From NCBI GenBank assembly GCA_902541515.1, contig CACBRD010000009.1:1-37732 (forward strand): a DNA stretch of 37,732 bases. The letters are read 5' to 3'. The translations under genes were made by a program, and so were the position numbers. Shown here piece by piece: positions 9,934 through 18,877 of this stretch (the first letter of the stretch is position 1; each line of letters starts with the position of its first letter). The notes under the pieces were generated by a model. That model did no database searches and was not told the origin of the DNA. It saw only the letters and a list, made by a program, of their open reading frames with translations. Source of the DNA: an uncultured Pelagibacteraceae bacterium (GTDB taxonomy: Bacteria > Pseudomonadota > Alphaproteobacteria > Pelagibacterales > Pelagibacteraceae).

Positions 9934-10487
9934 TGACTCCGAGATTGAAAGAACTTTATTATAAAGAAATACAACCTGCATTAAAATCTCAATTTGGTTT
10001 TAAAAATTTGTACATGGGTCCAAAAATTGAAAAAATTGTTTTAAATATGGGCTTAGGTTTAGATGGAAATGACTCAAAAATATTAAAGTCTTGTGAGGAA
10101 GATTTAGCAAAAATAACAGGTCAAAAACCTGTGATTACCAAATTTAAAAAATCAGTTGCAAATTTTAAAACAAGAAAAGGGTCAAATGCTGGCTTAAAGG
10201 TAACACTTAGAAAAGATAAAATGTATGAATTTTTAGATAGACTTGTGAATATAGCTTTACCAAGAATTAAAGATTTTAGAGGCCTGTCTGCAAATGGTTT
10301 TGATAAATTTGGAAATTACACATTTGGTGTTAAAGAACATATCATATTTCCCGAGGTAAGTTTTGATCGTGCTGATAAGGTTCGTGGTATTGATATTGTG
10401 ATTGTAATATCAGCTAAAAGTAAAGAGCATAGTTTTGCTCTTTTAGAAAAGTTAAATTTTCCATTTATTAAAAAAGGAGATAACTAA
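9933..10487 (+). CDS. rplE: 50S ribosomal protein L5
   Basis: L5 (184 residues) binds 5S rRNA and contacts P-site tRNA and S13. Signatures are [37 protein letters not shown] and [19 protein letters not shown]. The length is close to the family norm. It is followed by rpsN after a one-base gap. Confidence 0.97.
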   Translation: MTPRLKELYYKEIQPALKSQFGFKNLYMGPKIEKIVLNMGLGLDGNDSKILKSCEEDLAKITGQKPVITKFKKSVANFKTRKGSNAGLKVTLRKDKMYEFLDRLVNIALPRIKDFRGLSANGFDKFGNYTFGVKEHIIFPEVSFDRADKVRGIDIVIVISAKSKEHSFALLEKLNFPFIKKGDN

Positions 10488-10488
10488 A

Positions 10489-10794
10489 ATGGCTAAATTA
10501 AGCTCAATAAATAAGAACAATAAGCGAATAAAATTATCGGACAGGCTATTTAAAAAAAGGCAAAAATTAAAAAAGATTGTTATGAATAAAAAACTCCCTT
10601 TAGAGGAAAGATTTAAAGCGCAACAAAAATTATCAAAATTACCTAGAAATTCTGCGAAAGTAAGAGTGATGAATAGATGTCAGATCACTGGACGACCTCA
10701 CGGAGTTTATAGAAAATTGAAAATATCTAGAATTGCATTAAGACAATTAGGTCTGCAAGGAAAGATACCAGGTTTAGTTAAATCAAGTTGGTAG
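10489..10794 (+). CDS. rpsN: 30S ribosomal protein S14 (zinc-independent type)
   Basis: S14 (101 residues) belongs to the 30S head. This is the long form without the CxxC zinc pairs. It ends with [35 protein letters not shown] (split motif: residues about 66-98), followed by VKSSW. A clear AAAGGAAA ribosome site for rpsH follows in the 10-base gap. Confidence 0.96.
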   Translation: MAKLSSINKNNKRIKLSDRLFKKRQKLKKIVMNKKLPLEERFKAQQKLSKLPRNSAKVRVMNRCQITGRPHGVYRKLKISRIALRQLGLQGKIPGLVKSSW

Positions 10795-10804
10795 AAAGGA
10801 AAAT

Positions 10805-11200
10805 ATGAGTTTAAGTGATCCAATTGGAGATATGATAGCAAGAATAAAAAATGCTCAAGATAGAAGCCATAAAAAAGTTGAATTACCTTCTTCAAATTTT
10901 AAAACTAAGATTGCTGATATCTTAAAGAATGAAGGATTTATAAAAGACTTCAAAGTGAACAAAGAAAATAATAAATCTTTATTATCTTTAGAGCTTAAAT
11001 ATCATTCAGGAAACCCAGTTATAAGTACTTTTGAAAGAATTTCAAAACCAGGGAGAAGAATTTTTTCTAGTGCAGAAAGTTTACCAAAAATAAATAATGG
11101 TTTAGGTATAGCAATTGTATCAACCCCCAAAGGTGTTATGACCGATATTGATGCAAGAAAGCAAAAAGTGGGTGGAGAAATAATTTGTAAGGTATTTTAA
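10805..11200 (+). CDS. rpsH: 30S ribosomal protein S8
   Basis: S8 (131 residues) binds the central domain of 16S rRNA. In E. coli it represses the spc operon. The N-terminus SLSDPIGDMIARIKNAQ and the C-terminal GLGIAIVSTPKGVMTD are diagnostic. The start is preceded by AAGGA at suitable spacing in the longest spacer (10 bases) of this cluster. It overlaps rplF by one base. Confidence 0.97.
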   Translation: MSLSDPIGDMIARIKNAQDRSHKKVELPSSNFKTKIADILKNEGFIKDFKVNKENNKSLLSLELKYHSGNPVISTFERISKPGRRIFSSAESLPKINNGLGIAIVSTPKGVMTDIDARKQKVGGEIICKVF

Positions 11201-11739
11201 TGTCTAAAATTGGTAAAATTAATATTTCAATCCCTGAAAAAGTCAAAGTTGCTTTGGCTGGAAATAGTTTAAATATAGAAGGGCCTTCTGGAAAAAAGTC
11301 AATCAATATTGATTTAGATGTTTTCAATCTTGATATAAAAGATGGAAAAGAAATATCAATCAAACCGAAAAAAATTGATCAAGAAACCAAACGATTATGG
11401 GGAATGAATAGAAGCTTAATTAATAATGCAGTTATTGGTTCAAGCTCAGGATATGAGAAGACACTAGAATTGGTAGGTGTTGGATATCGGGCTGCTTTAA
11501 AGGGCAATCAATTAAATCTACAATTAGGTTATAGCCATGATATTAATTTTGATATTCCAGAGGGGATTAAAATCAATGTTGAAAAACAAACAACTTTAAA
11601 AATAAGTGGTGCTGATAAACAACAAGTAGGTGCAATTGCATCTAAACTAAAAACTCTTAGAAAAATTGAACCATATAAAGGCAAAGGTGTTAGAGAAAAG
11701 GGTCAACATATTTTGAAAAAAGAAGGTAAGAAGAAATAA
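11200..11739 (+). CDS. rplF: 50S ribosomal protein L6
   Basis: L6 (179 residues) lies near the sarcin-ricin loop and factor-binding site. Two alpha/beta repeats are visible. Key stretches are [16 protein letters not shown], the middle [24 protein letters not shown] and the C-terminal [17 protein letters not shown] junctions connect it to rpsH and rplR. Confidence 0.97.
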   Translation: MSKIGKINISIPEKVKVALAGNSLNIEGPSGKKSINIDLDVFNLDIKDGKEISIKPKKIDQETKRLWGMNRSLINNAVIGSSSGYEKTLELVGVGYRAALKGNQLNLQLGYSHDINFDIPEGIKINVEKQTTLKISGADKQQVGAIASKLKTLRKIEPYKGKGVREKGQHILKKEGKKK

Positions 11740-12095
11740 TGAAATTAGATACTAGTAAAAGAAAAAGATTTCGAGTTAGCAACAAGGTTAAAAATGTTGC
11801 TTCAAATGACAGATATAGACTAAGTATTTCTAGATCATCAAAGAATATTTCGGCACAAATAATTGATGATATGAAAAATGTTACTTTATTATCAGCATCA
11901 TCAATTGAAAAAGATATTAAGTCTGGTCAAAAGGTAAATAAAACTGAATTATCTAAGATTGTAGCTGAAAAGTTAGCAAAAAAAGCACAAGAGAAAAAAA
12001 TTACAAAGATTTACTTTGATAGAGGTATTTATAAATATCACGGAAGAGTGAAGGTTTTTGCTGAAACTTTACGTAAAAATGGAATGGAATTTTAA
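11739..12095 (+). CDS. rplR: 50S ribosomal protein L18
   Basis: L18 (118 residues) binds 5S rRNA together with L5. It shows the expected basic N-terminus ([12 protein letters not shown]) and the [18 protein letters not shown] fold segment. The C-terminal [28 protein letters not shown] is typical (split here as residues about 91-118). rpsE follows after one base. Confidence 0.96.
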   Translation: MKLDTSKRKRFRVSNKVKNVASNDRYRLSISRSSKNISAQIIDDMKNVTLLSASSIEKDIKSGQKVNKTELSKIVAEKLAKKAQEKKITKIYFDRGIYKYHGRVKVFAETLRKNGMEF

Positions 12096-12096
12096 T

Positions 12097-12612
12097 ATGG
12101 ATAATAATAAAGATAAAAAAACTGACGATATTTTAGAAAAATTAGTTCATATTAATCGTATAACAAAAGTAGTAAAAGGTGGACGTAGATTTGGTTTTTC
12201 AGCACTTGTTGTTGTCGGAAACCAGTCTGGTAAAATTGGAATAGCTCACGCCAAAGCAAAACAAGTGCCAGATGCTATTAAAAAAGCAAATGAAATGGCA
12301 CGAAGAAAACTTATTCATATACCTCTTCGAGAAGGTAGAACTATTCATCATGATGTAAAAGCTAAAGATGGATCTGGCAGAATTGTACTAAGAGCAGCCT
12401 CTAAAGGAACAGGAATTATAGCTGGAGGTCCTGTTCGAGCTGTGTGTGAGGTTTTAGGAGTAAAAGATATTGTTGCAAAATCAATGGGTACATCAAATGC
12501 TCACAATGTGATTAGAGCTACAATGAAAGCACTATTGAAACAAAATTCGCCAAAACAAATATCTTCAATAAGAAATAAAAAGATTTCTGAGATAATAGAA
12601 AAAAGAGGATAA
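12097..12612 (+). CDS. rpsE: 30S ribosomal protein S5
   Basis: S5 (171 residues) acts in translational accuracy at the mRNA entry tunnel. [30 protein letters not shown] and [19 protein letters not shown] are diagnostic. I chose the ATG at 12097, one base after the rplR stop. In-frame ATGs at 12058 and 12079 lie inside rplR and would add residues not seen in S5. rplO starts on the rpsE stop, so the rpmD (L30) gene usually found here is absent. Confidence 0.96.
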   Translation: MDNNKDKKTDDILEKLVHINRITKVVKGGRRFGFSALVVVGNQSGKIGIAHAKAKQVPDAIKKANEMARRKLIHIPLREGRTIHHDVKAKDGSGRIVLRAASKGTGIIAGGPVRAVCEVLGVKDIVAKSMGTSNAHNVIRATMKALLKQNSPKQISSIRNKKISEIIEKRG

Positions 12613-13064
12613 TGATTAAATTAAATAATAGAAACAAGATTAACAAAAGTAAACTTAGAGTTGGCAGAGGTATCGGTTCTGGAAAGGGCAAAACATCTGG
12701 AAGAGGTGTAAAAGGTCAAAAATCCAGATCAGGTGTAGCGATTAAAAGTTTTGAGGGTGGACAAATGCCACTATACAGAAGACTTCCGAAAAGAGGATTC
12801 AACCCTATTAATAAAAAAACAATTGCTATTTTAAATTTAGATAAAATCCAATCTTATATTGATAAAAAAAATATTAAAACTACAGATACACTGAATTCAA
12901 ATTTACTTAAAAAACTAAAATTAATAGATCAAAATTCAATTAAATTAAAAATTTTGGGATCTGGAGCCATTAAAGACAAGATTAATATTGAGGCAGATCT
13001 TGCGTCAAAGTCTGCTGTTGAAAAACTCGAAAAAATTGGTGGCTCAATACAATTAAAAAAATAG
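12612..13064 (+). CDS. rplO: 50S ribosomal protein L15
   Basis: L15 (150 residues) is a late 50S assembly protein. The Gly-rich N-terminus with [37 protein letters not shown] and the C-terminal [17 protein letters not shown] are diagnostic. It directly follows rpsE by TAATG and leads into secY after nine bases. Confidence 0.97.
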   Translation: MIKLNNRNKINKSKLRVGRGIGSGKGKTSGRGVKGQKSRSGVAIKSFEGGQMPLYRRLPKRGFNPINKKTIAILNLDKIQSYIDKKNIKTTDTLNSNLLKKLKLIDQNSIKLKILGSGAIKDKINIEADLASKSAVEKLEKIGGSIQLKK

Positions 13065-13073
13065 TTTGATTTA

Positions 13074-14354
13074 ATGAGCGCGTCATCATCAAGTACTGAT
13101 TTAAGAAATAGAATAATTTTTACACTTGCTATTTTAGTGGTCTATAGATTTGGTACTTTTGTACCTTTGCCAGGGATAGATCCTGAACAACTCAAAATAA
13201 TGATGGAAGGAAATCAAAAGGGTTTATTAGGAATGTTTAATGTTTTTGCTGGTGGTGCAGTGAGTAGAATGGCTATTTTTGCATTAGGAATCATGCCATA
13301 TATCTCCTCATCAATTATTATTCAACTATTAACAGGTGTTTCTGATTATTTCAAAAATTTAAAATCACAAGGAGAAACTGGTAGAGCAAAAATTACTCAG
13401 ATAACTCGTTATGGAACTGTTTTACTCGCGACAGTTCAAGGTTATGGATTAGCAGTAGGACTAGAGTCCTCAGCCGGGTTAGTAATCAATCCTGGTATTT
13501 TTTTTAAGATTTCAACTGTCACCACAATTGTCTCTGGGACTATTTTTTTAATGTGGTTAGGAGAACAGATTACCCAAAGAGGAATTGGTAATGGTATATC
13601 TCTTATTATTTTCGCTGGTATTGTTGCTGAAATTCCAAGAGCTTTAGTTACCACTTTCGAACTTGGTAGAACAGGAGCAGTCTCTACATTAATGATCTTA
13701 GCTTTATTCGTTTTGTTAATCTTAACAATTTTATTTATTGTTTTTATGGAAAGAGCTTTAAGAAAAATACTAATAAATTACCCTAAAAGACAGGTTGGTA
13801 ATAAAATGTATGGGGGAGAGTCATCTCATTTGCCACTAAAGATTAATCAAGCTGGAGTAATTCCCGCAATTTTTGCATCGGCATTACTATTATTACCAGT
13901 AACTTTTTCAAATTTTAATTTTTCTGATAATGAAACTTTTTTAAACATAAGTTCATATTTTACTCAAGGACAACCTTTGTATATGTTACTTTACGCATCA
14001 GGAATAATATTTTTTACCTTTTTTTATACATCGATAACTTTTAATCCAACAGAAACAGCTGACAATTTGAGAAAATACGGTGGTTTTGTACCTGGGATAA
14101 GACCTGGAGAAAGCACAGCAATTTATATTGATAATATTTTGACAAAGTTAACAACAATTGGGGCTTTATATTTAACTTTAGTTTGTTTAATGCCAGAGTT
14201 TTTAATTGCTAATTATCCAATTCCTTTCTATCTGGGAGGCACATCAATTTTAATTGTAGTTGTTGTTGCAATTGATACTGTTACACAAATACAAACAAGA
14301 TTAATGAGTTCCCAATACGAACAATTGATTAAAAAAACAAAATTCGGAAGATAA
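13074..14354 (+). CDS. secY: Preprotein translocase subunit SecY
   Basis: SecY (426 residues) is the channel of the Sec translocon in the inner membrane. Ten hydrophobic segments are expected and the pattern fits. Recognisable parts are VYRFGTFVPLPGID, FALGIMPYISSSIIIQLL, the cytosolic loop KRQVGNKMYGGESSHLPLKI and FNPTETADNLRKYGGFVPGIRPG. A short Ser-rich N-terminus precedes the first helix. It closes the spc cluster, with adk three bases downstream as in other alphaproteobacteria. Confidence 0.97.
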   Translation: MSASSSSTDLRNRIIFTLAILVVYRFGTFVPLPGIDPEQLKIMMEGNQKGLLGMFNVFAGGAVSRMAIFALGIMPYISSSIIIQLLTGVSDYFKNLKSQGETGRAKITQITRYGTVLLATVQGYGLAVGLESSAGLVINPGIFFKISTVTTIVSGTIFLMWLGEQITQRGIGNGISLIIFAGIVAEIPRALVTTFELGRTGAVSTLMILALFVLLILTILFIVFMERALRKILINYPKRQVGNKMYGGESSHLPLKINQAGVIPAIFASALLLLPVTFSNFNFSDNETFLNISSYFTQGQPLYMLLYASGIIFFTFFYTSITFNPTETADNLRKYGGFVPGIRPGESTAIYIDNILTKLTTIGALYLTLVCLMPEFLIANYPIPFYLGGTSILIVVVVAIDTVTQIQTRLMSSQYEQLIKKTKFGR

Positions 14355-14357
14355 TTC

Positions 14358-14921
14358 GTGAATATAATCCTATTTGGACCTCCCGGTGCTGGAAAAGGAA
14401 CACAAGCAAAATATTTAGTTAAAAAGATAAATGGTTTTCAAGTTTCAACAGGTGATATGTTAAGGGATGAAATCAAGAAAAATTCTGAAATAGGAAAAAA
14501 AATAATCAATGACATGAACGATGGTAAATTTGTAAGTGATGAAATTGTAAACGAATTAATTAAAAAAGTTATTTTTGATGAAAAATATAAAAACAAACTT
14601 ATTTTTGATGGATATCCTAGATCATTAGAACAAGCTAAAAATTTAGAAACTATTTTAGAAAATTCAAATCAAAAGATTGATTATATTTTTTTTCTTAATG
14701 TTCAAAAAGAAGTAATAATTAAACGAGTTGAAAAAAGAAAAACTTTAGAAAAAAGATCTGATGATGATTCAAATATTATTCTAAAAAGATACGATACTTA
14801 TATGGATATGACACGCCCCGTTTTAGATTTCTATTCCAAAAATTCAAACTTTTATGAAATAGATGGTGCGCTTAAAATAGAACAAATAACCGCTAAAATA
14901 GATGCTTTTCTTAATGTTTAA
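14358..14921 (+). CDS. adk: Adenylate kinase, short-LID type
   Basis: It interconverts ATP + AMP and 2 ADP. The start is GTG. The P-loop GPPGAGKGT is at residues 7-15, followed by QVSTGDMLRDE (AMP site) and FDGYPRSLEQAKNLE. At 187 residues it is the short form: after KRVEKR the LID is a few residues only, with no zinc cysteines, before RSDDD. The secY-adk-rpsM order is common in bacteria, including alphaproteobacteria. Confidence 0.96.
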   Translation: MNIILFGPPGAGKGTQAKYLVKKINGFQVSTGDMLRDEIKKNSEIGKKIINDMNDGKFVSDEIVNELIKKVIFDEKYKNKLIFDGYPRSLEQAKNLETILENSNQKIDYIFFLNVQKEVIIKRVEKRKTLEKRSDDDSNIILKRYDTYMDMTRPVLDFYSKNSNFYEIDGALKIEQITAKIDAFLNV

Positions 14922-14925
14922 GACA

Positions 14926-14953
14926 TTGACTTTGAAAGAACTTCTTATATAAA
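14926..14953 (+). promoter_or_regulatory. Promoter for the alpha cluster (rpsM-rpsK-rpoA-rplQ)
   Basis: TTGACT (14926-14931) and TATAAA (14948-14953) are separated by 16 bases, each one base from the sigma-70-type consensus. It fills most of the 54-base gap between adk and rpsM, the largest gap after the rpsL leader. The start point would fall about 15 bases before the rpsM ATG. This would let S13, S11, RNA polymerase alpha and L17 be made apart from the upstream cluster. Confidence 0.6.
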
Positions 14954-14975
14954 AGGCTAAATTTATCTCAAAATT

Positions 14976-15359
14976 ATGGCTCGTATTGCAGGAATAAATA
15001 TCCCACAAAATAAATTAGTTCAAGTAGGGCTAACTTATATTTATGGTATTGGTGATAAATTTTCAAAACAAATTTGCACATCATTAGAAATCCCTAAAGA
15101 AAAAAGAGTGAACCAACTTACTGATGATGAAATTTTAAAAATAAGAGAATACATTGATCAAAATTTTAAAGTTGAGGGAGATCTTAGAAGAGATTATTCA
15201 CTAAGCATAAAAAGATTAATTGATTTAGCTTGTTATAGAGGTTCGAGACATAGAAAAAAATTACCTGTAAGAGGTCAAAGAACTAGATGTAATGCTCGTA
15301 CTAGAAAAGGAAAAGCTATTGCAATAGCTGGAAAAAAATTAACACCACTTAAGAAATAA
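14976..15359 (+). CDS. rpsM: 30S ribosomal protein S13
   Basis: S13 (127 residues) is in the 30S head and bridges to L5 and P-site t[29 protein letters not shown] and [18 protein letters not shown] followed by RCNARTRKG are diagnostic. It is the first gene after the internal promoter. rpmJ (L36), which sits near here in many bacteria, is not present. Confidence 0.97.
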   Translation: MARIAGINIPQNKLVQVGLTYIYGIGDKFSKQICTSLEIPKEKRVNQLTDDEILKIREYIDQNFKVEGDLRRDYSLSIKRLIDLACYRGSRHRKKLPVRGQRTRCNARTRKGKAIAIAGKKLTPLKK

Positions 15360-15361
15360 AC

Positions 15362-15811
15362 ATGTCAAAACAAGAAAAAAAAGACAATAAAGAACTGAGT
15401 CAAGATAAGTCGCCAAAAAAAGCAGTTAAAAGTTCTTATTCAAAAAAAAAGAAAACTAAAAAAAATATCTTAAATGGAATCGCATATGTTCAATCAACTT
15501 TTAATAATACAATTATTTCGATAGCTGACACTAATGGAAACGTAATTTCATGGGCATCAGCTGGACAAAAAGGTTTTAAGGGTTCTAGAAAATCAACTCC
15601 ATATGCAGCACAAATAGCTGCTGATGCTGCTGCATCTAAAGCCTTAGAGTTTGGCATGAAAACTTTATCTGTGGAAGTTAAGGGTCCTGGTTCAGGCAGA
15701 GAAACAGCATTAAGAGCTTTACAAGCGAGAGGATTTAGAATTTTATCAATTAAAGATACAACACCGATGCCACATAATGGTACTAGGCCACCAAAAAAAA
15801 GGAGAGTTTAA
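15362..15811 (+). CDS. rpsK: 30S ribosomal protein S11 with Lys-rich N-terminal extension
   Basis: S11 lies on the 30S platform near the mRNA exit. The core contains [19 protein letters not shown] and the strongly conserved ending [15 protein letters not shown]. At 149 residues it exceeds E. coli S11 (129). The extra part is a charged, Lys/Ser-rich N-terminus over residues 1-36. The start ATG is two bases after rpsM. The end overlaps rpoA by TAATG. Confidence 0.96.
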   Translation: MSKQEKKDNKELSQDKSPKKAVKSSYSKKKKTKKNILNGIAYVQSTFNNTIISIADTNGNVISWASAGQKGFKGSRKSTPYAAQIAADAAASKALEFGMKTLSVEVKGPGSGRETALRALQARGFRILSIKDTTPMPHNGTRPPKKRRV

Positions 15812-16839
15812 TGGATGTAGAAAATGTAAATGTGAAAAATTGGAAATCATTAATCAAACCTGCGAAACTTGATGTTAAAATAAGTGATGATTTAACTCAC
15901 GCTACAATTATTGCTGAACCATTAGAAAAAGGTTATGGTTTAACACTTGGTAATTCACTTAGAAGAATTTTGTTGTCCTCAATCAGAGGAGCAGCAGTAA
16001 CTTCAATTCAAATTGATGGTGTACTTCATGAATTTACATCTATTAAAGGTGTAAGAGAAGATGTTACTGATATTGTATTAAACGTTAAATCTCTGGCATT
16101 AAAATGTGCTGCTGAGGGAACAAAAAAACTAGTATTAGATGCTAAAGGACCTGGTGAAATAAAAGCATCTGACATTGCATCAGTTCCTGATGTTGAAATT
16201 TTGAATCCTGACTTAGTTATTTGTAATTTAGATGAAAATACTCACTTTCATATGGAAATGAATGTTAATACTGGAAAAGGTTATGTTCCAGCTGATTTAA
16301 ATAAACCTGAAGAACCACCTTTAGGTTTAATTGCAATTGACTCATTATATAGTCCCGTTAAAAAGGTTTCTTATTCAGTAAGTACCGCAAGAGAAGGTAA
16401 GGCTTTAGATTACGATAAATTAACGATGGAAGTTGAGACAAACGGATCAATTTCTGCTGAAGATGCAGTTGCTTATTCTGCTAGAATTTTTCAAGATCAA
16501 TTAAAAATGTTTATTAATTTTGATGAACCCGTGGAAGCTCCGGTAAAGGAAGTTTCAACAGAGCCTGAATTTAATAAAAATTTATTAAGAAAAGTAGACG
16601 AGCTTGAATTATCTGTTAGGTCAATGAATTGTCTTAAAAATGATAATATAATTTATATTGGTGATTTAGTTCAAAAATCTGAGGGCGAGATGTTAAGAAC
16701 ACCAAATTTTGGAAGAAAATCATTAAATGAAATTAAAGAAGTTTTAACTGGTATGTCTCTATATTTAGGGATGGAAATTCCAAATTGGCCACCGGATAAT
16801 ATCGCAGAAATGTCTAAAAAATTAGAGGAAAGCATCTAA
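15811..16839 (+). CDS. rpoA: RNA polymerase alpha subunit
   Basis: Alpha (342 residues) nucleates RNA polymerase assembly through its N-terminal domain. Its C-terminal domain binds UP elements and activators. [23 protein letters not shown] is the dimer/beta-contact motif near residues 38-60. The C-terminal domain starts around residue 255 with [15 protein letters not shown], which holds the Arg equivalent to E. coli R265, and continues to [23 protein letters not shown] junctions tie it to rpsK and rplQ. Confidence 0.98.
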   Translation: MDVENVNVKNWKSLIKPAKLDVKISDDLTHATIIAEPLEKGYGLTLGNSLRRILLSSIRGAAVTSIQIDGVLHEFTSIKGVREDVTDIVLNVKSLALKCAAEGTKKLVLDAKGPGEIKASDIASVPDVEILNPDLVICNLDENTHFHMEMNVNTGKGYVPADLNKPEEPPLGLIAIDSLYSPVKKVSYSVSTAREGKALDYDKLTMEVETNGSISAEDAVAYSARIFQDQLKMFINFDEPVEAPVKEVSTEPEFNKNLLRKVDELELSVRSMNCLKNDNIIYIGDLVQKSEGEMLRTPNFGRKSLNEIKEVLTGMSLYLGMEIPNWPPDNIAEMSKKLEESI

Positions 16840-17282
16840 TGAGACATGGAATGGCAAATAAGAAGTTAAACAGAACTTCTGAACACCGAAAAGCGCTGCT
16901 TAAAAATATGCTTAATTCTTTAATAAAGTATGAGCAAATTAAAACAACTTTACCAAAAGCAAAATTTTTAAAGCCACAGGCTGATAAAATAATCACATTA
17001 GGTAAAAAAGATAGTTTGCATAATACTAAAATTTTGATTTCTCAATTGCAGGATATTAAGTCAGCCAATAAAGTAAAAAAAACTTTATCTAAAAGATACG
17101 AAAAAAGAGCTGGTGGTTATACAAGAATTATTAAAGCAGGTTTTAGATACGGAGATAATGCGCCTATGGCTATAATTGAATTTGTTGATAGAGACGTTCA
17201 AGCCAAAAAAGTAGATAAAAAAAAGAAAGATCCAGCAAAAGAAGTTGAAAAAAAAGAAGATAAAAAAGCTGCCACAGCATAA
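16839..17282 (+). CDS. rplQ: 50S ribosomal protein L17 with charged C-terminal tail
   Basis: L17 sits at the tunnel exit side of 50S. The start [20 protein letters not shown] matches the family, as do [26 protein letters not shown] (split: residues about 90-115). At 147 residues it is longer than E. coli L17 (127) because of a Lys/Glu/Asp/Ala tail from about residue 122. It is the last ribosomal gene here. The gap to the next gene is 19 bases and contains no terminator that I can see. Confidence 0.96.
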   Translation: MRHGMANKKLNRTSEHRKALLKNMLNSLIKYEQIKTTLPKAKFLKPQADKIITLGKKDSLHNTKILISQLQDIKSANKVKKTLSKRYEKRAGGYTRIIKAGFRYGDNAPMAIIEFVDRDVQAKKVDKKKKDPAKEVEKKEDKKAATA

Positions 17283-17301
17283 ATAAAAGTCTTAAATATT
17301 C

Positions 17302-18213
17302 ATGATTAGAAGTTTTATCGTTGAGTCAACGTGTAATAACATGCGTATTGATAGATGGTTAAGAAATAAATTAGGAAAAGTACCACAAAGTCTTATTGAA
17401 AAGAGTTTAAGGTTAGGAAAAATTAAAATAAACAAAAAAAAAATAAAAAGCTCTTTTAAGATTAAAACAAATGATAAAATAGAACTCTTCAATTTTGATT
17501 TTAAAGAAAAAATTAAACACGAAAAAAAACAATTCAATCCATCAATTGAGATAATAAAATCTAACGAAGATCTGATCATAGATAACAATGAGGATTTTAT
17601 AGTTTTAAATAAAAGTGCAGGAATATCAGTTCAAGGTGGAACAAAGTCAAAAAAAAATCTTGTAGATATATTTGCAAAAAGTGAAATATTTCAAGGAACA
17701 AAACCATTCTCTGTTCATAGACTAGACAAAGATACCTCAGGTGTTTTTATTATTGCTAAAAATAGACAAACAGCTCAACTATTGACCTCTCTATTTAGAT
17801 TAAGAAAAGTACACAAAACTTATTTGGCAATATGTAACGGAGAAATCGAAAAAGACTCGGGTGAATGGAATGATGATTTGATAAGGTACGACAATGGAAA
17901 AAAGATTACAGAAAAAGCTAAAACAATTTTTAAAGTGATAGATAAAAATACCAATGCTAGTTTAGTAGAAATGAAACCAATCACAGGAAGAAAACATCAA
18001 TTGCGAAAACAATTATTTAACATAGGGCATTCAATTTTTGGTGATAAAAAATATAATTCATCTGTTTCTTCGAAAGGTATAAATAAAGATTTAATGCTTC
18101 ATTCCTATCAGATAAAATTTATGATTAATGAAAAAAAATATACTTACAAAGCCCTATTACCAGATTATTTTAGTAAGTTGTTAAAAACTAAAAGATTAAA
18201 TTTTTCAAATTAG
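17302..18213 (+). CDS. rluC: RluA-family pseudouridine synthase, RluC/RluD-like
   Basis: It converts uridines in rRNA to pseudouridine. An N-terminal S4 RNA-binding domain (about residues 14-70, [20 protein letters not shown]) precedes the catalytic domain. The active-site motif [10 protein letters not shown] begins at residue 139, with the catalytic Asp at 142. [12 protein letters not shown] near the C-terminus is also typical. At 303 residues it fits RluC. Which 23S positions it modifies cannot be told from sequence alone. It may be read through from rplQ. Its end overlaps lipB tail-to-tail by 26 bases. Confidence 0.88.
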   Translation: MIRSFIVESTCNNMRIDRWLRNKLGKVPQSLIEKSLRLGKIKINKKKIKSSFKIKTNDKIELFNFDFKEKIKHEKKQFNPSIEIIKSNEDLIIDNNEDFIVLNKSAGISVQGGTKSKKNLVDIFAKSEIFQGTKPFSVHRLDKDTSGVFIIAKNRQTAQLLTSLFRLRKVHKTYLAICNGEIEKDSGEWNDDLIRYDNGKKITEKAKTIFKVIDKNTNASLVEMKPITGRKHQLRKQLFNIGHSIFGDKKYNSSVSSKGINKDLMLHSYQIKFMINEKKYTYKALLPDYFSKLLKTKRLNFSN

Positions 18214-18217
18214 TTTT
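18184..18217. terminator. Inverted repeat over the rluC/lipB convergent ends, possible two-way terminator
   Basis: AAAACTAA (18184-18191) and TTAGTTTT (18210-18217) are perfect reverse complements around an 18-base loop. The rluC stop lies in the right arm and the lipB stop in the left arm. The stem is almost all A-T, so it is weak, and T-runs follow only partly. The position is right for a shared terminator, but activity is inferred. Confidence 0.3.
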
Positions 18218-18817
18218 AAATATTTCTATTAGCTTATTTTTTAATTCGTCATAATTTTGATCTTTAATTTGTTTGAGATTAGTAATACCTTTATCTTTAA
18301 TCCCACAAGGAATAATCGCGTCATATTTTTTTAAATCGTTATTAATATTGATAGAAAAACCATGATAAGCTATCCATTTACTTACCCTGACCCCAATTGC
18401 AGCAACTTTTTTTATGGTTGAATTATCATTGTACCAAATACCAATATTTTTTTTATCAGCAAATGTTTCTATGTCATAGAGGTTCAAGGTTTCAATAATT
18501 GATTTTTCAATTACAGATATGAATTTTCTAATATCTTTCTTACCTTTCTTTAAATCAATTACAAAATAACAAATGAGTTGCCCTGGTCCATGATAAGTTA
18601 TTTTACCACCTCTATTAGTTTTTATAATATTTATAGATTTATCTATTATCTCATTTTCATTATAGCTTGTTCCCGATGTATAGATATGATCGTGCTCTAA
18701 AACCCAAATCAAATCATCTACTTTTTTTAGATCGATATCTTTAAGTCGATCTTCCATAAATGATATCGCGTCTTCATATTTTACTGGATTTTGGGACTTT
18801 TTAATTTCTATAGGCAT
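18188..18817 (-). CDS. lipB: Octanoyl-[acyl carrier protein]:protein N-octanoyltransferase
   Basis: LipB moves octanoate from acyl carrier protein to lipoyl domains of E2 and GcvH proteins; LipA then adds sulfur. The family motif [12 protein letters not shown] is at residues 69-80. The catalytic pair is Lys137 in KKVAAIGVR and Cys171 in IIPCGI. Length (209) is normal. It is transcribed toward rluC, sharing 26 coding bases with it at the 3' end, and away from mgtE across 60 bases. Confidence 0.95.
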   Translation of the reverse strand: MPIEIKKSQNPVKYEDAISFMEDRLKDIDLKKVDDLIWVLEHDHIYTSGTSYNENEIIDKSINIIKTNRGGKITYHGPGQLICYFVIDLKKGKKDIRKFISVIEKSIIETLNLYDIETFADKKNIGIWYNDNSTIKKVAAIGVRVSKWIAYHGFSININNDLKKYDAIIPCGIKDKGITNLKQIKDQNYDELKNKLIEIFKTNLKNLIF

Positions 18818-18877
18818 TTAAAAATTGTATTCTTTTCATTTTGTATTAAAAGATCCGTCTAAATAATAGGTGTATTT

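Noticed and set aside
9618..9974. Hydrophobic antisense frame across rplN/rplX/rplE
   Set aside because: Phe/Leu richness arises from the A-rich Lys codons of the sense genes; it crosses three real genes.
18818..18877. Mg2+ riboswitch or clear divergent promoters in the lipB-mgtE gap
   Set aside because: Sixty bases are too few for a known Mg2+ riboswitch. Only a TACAAT-like box toward lipB and weak TTGTAT/TAATAG boxes toward mgtE could be seen.
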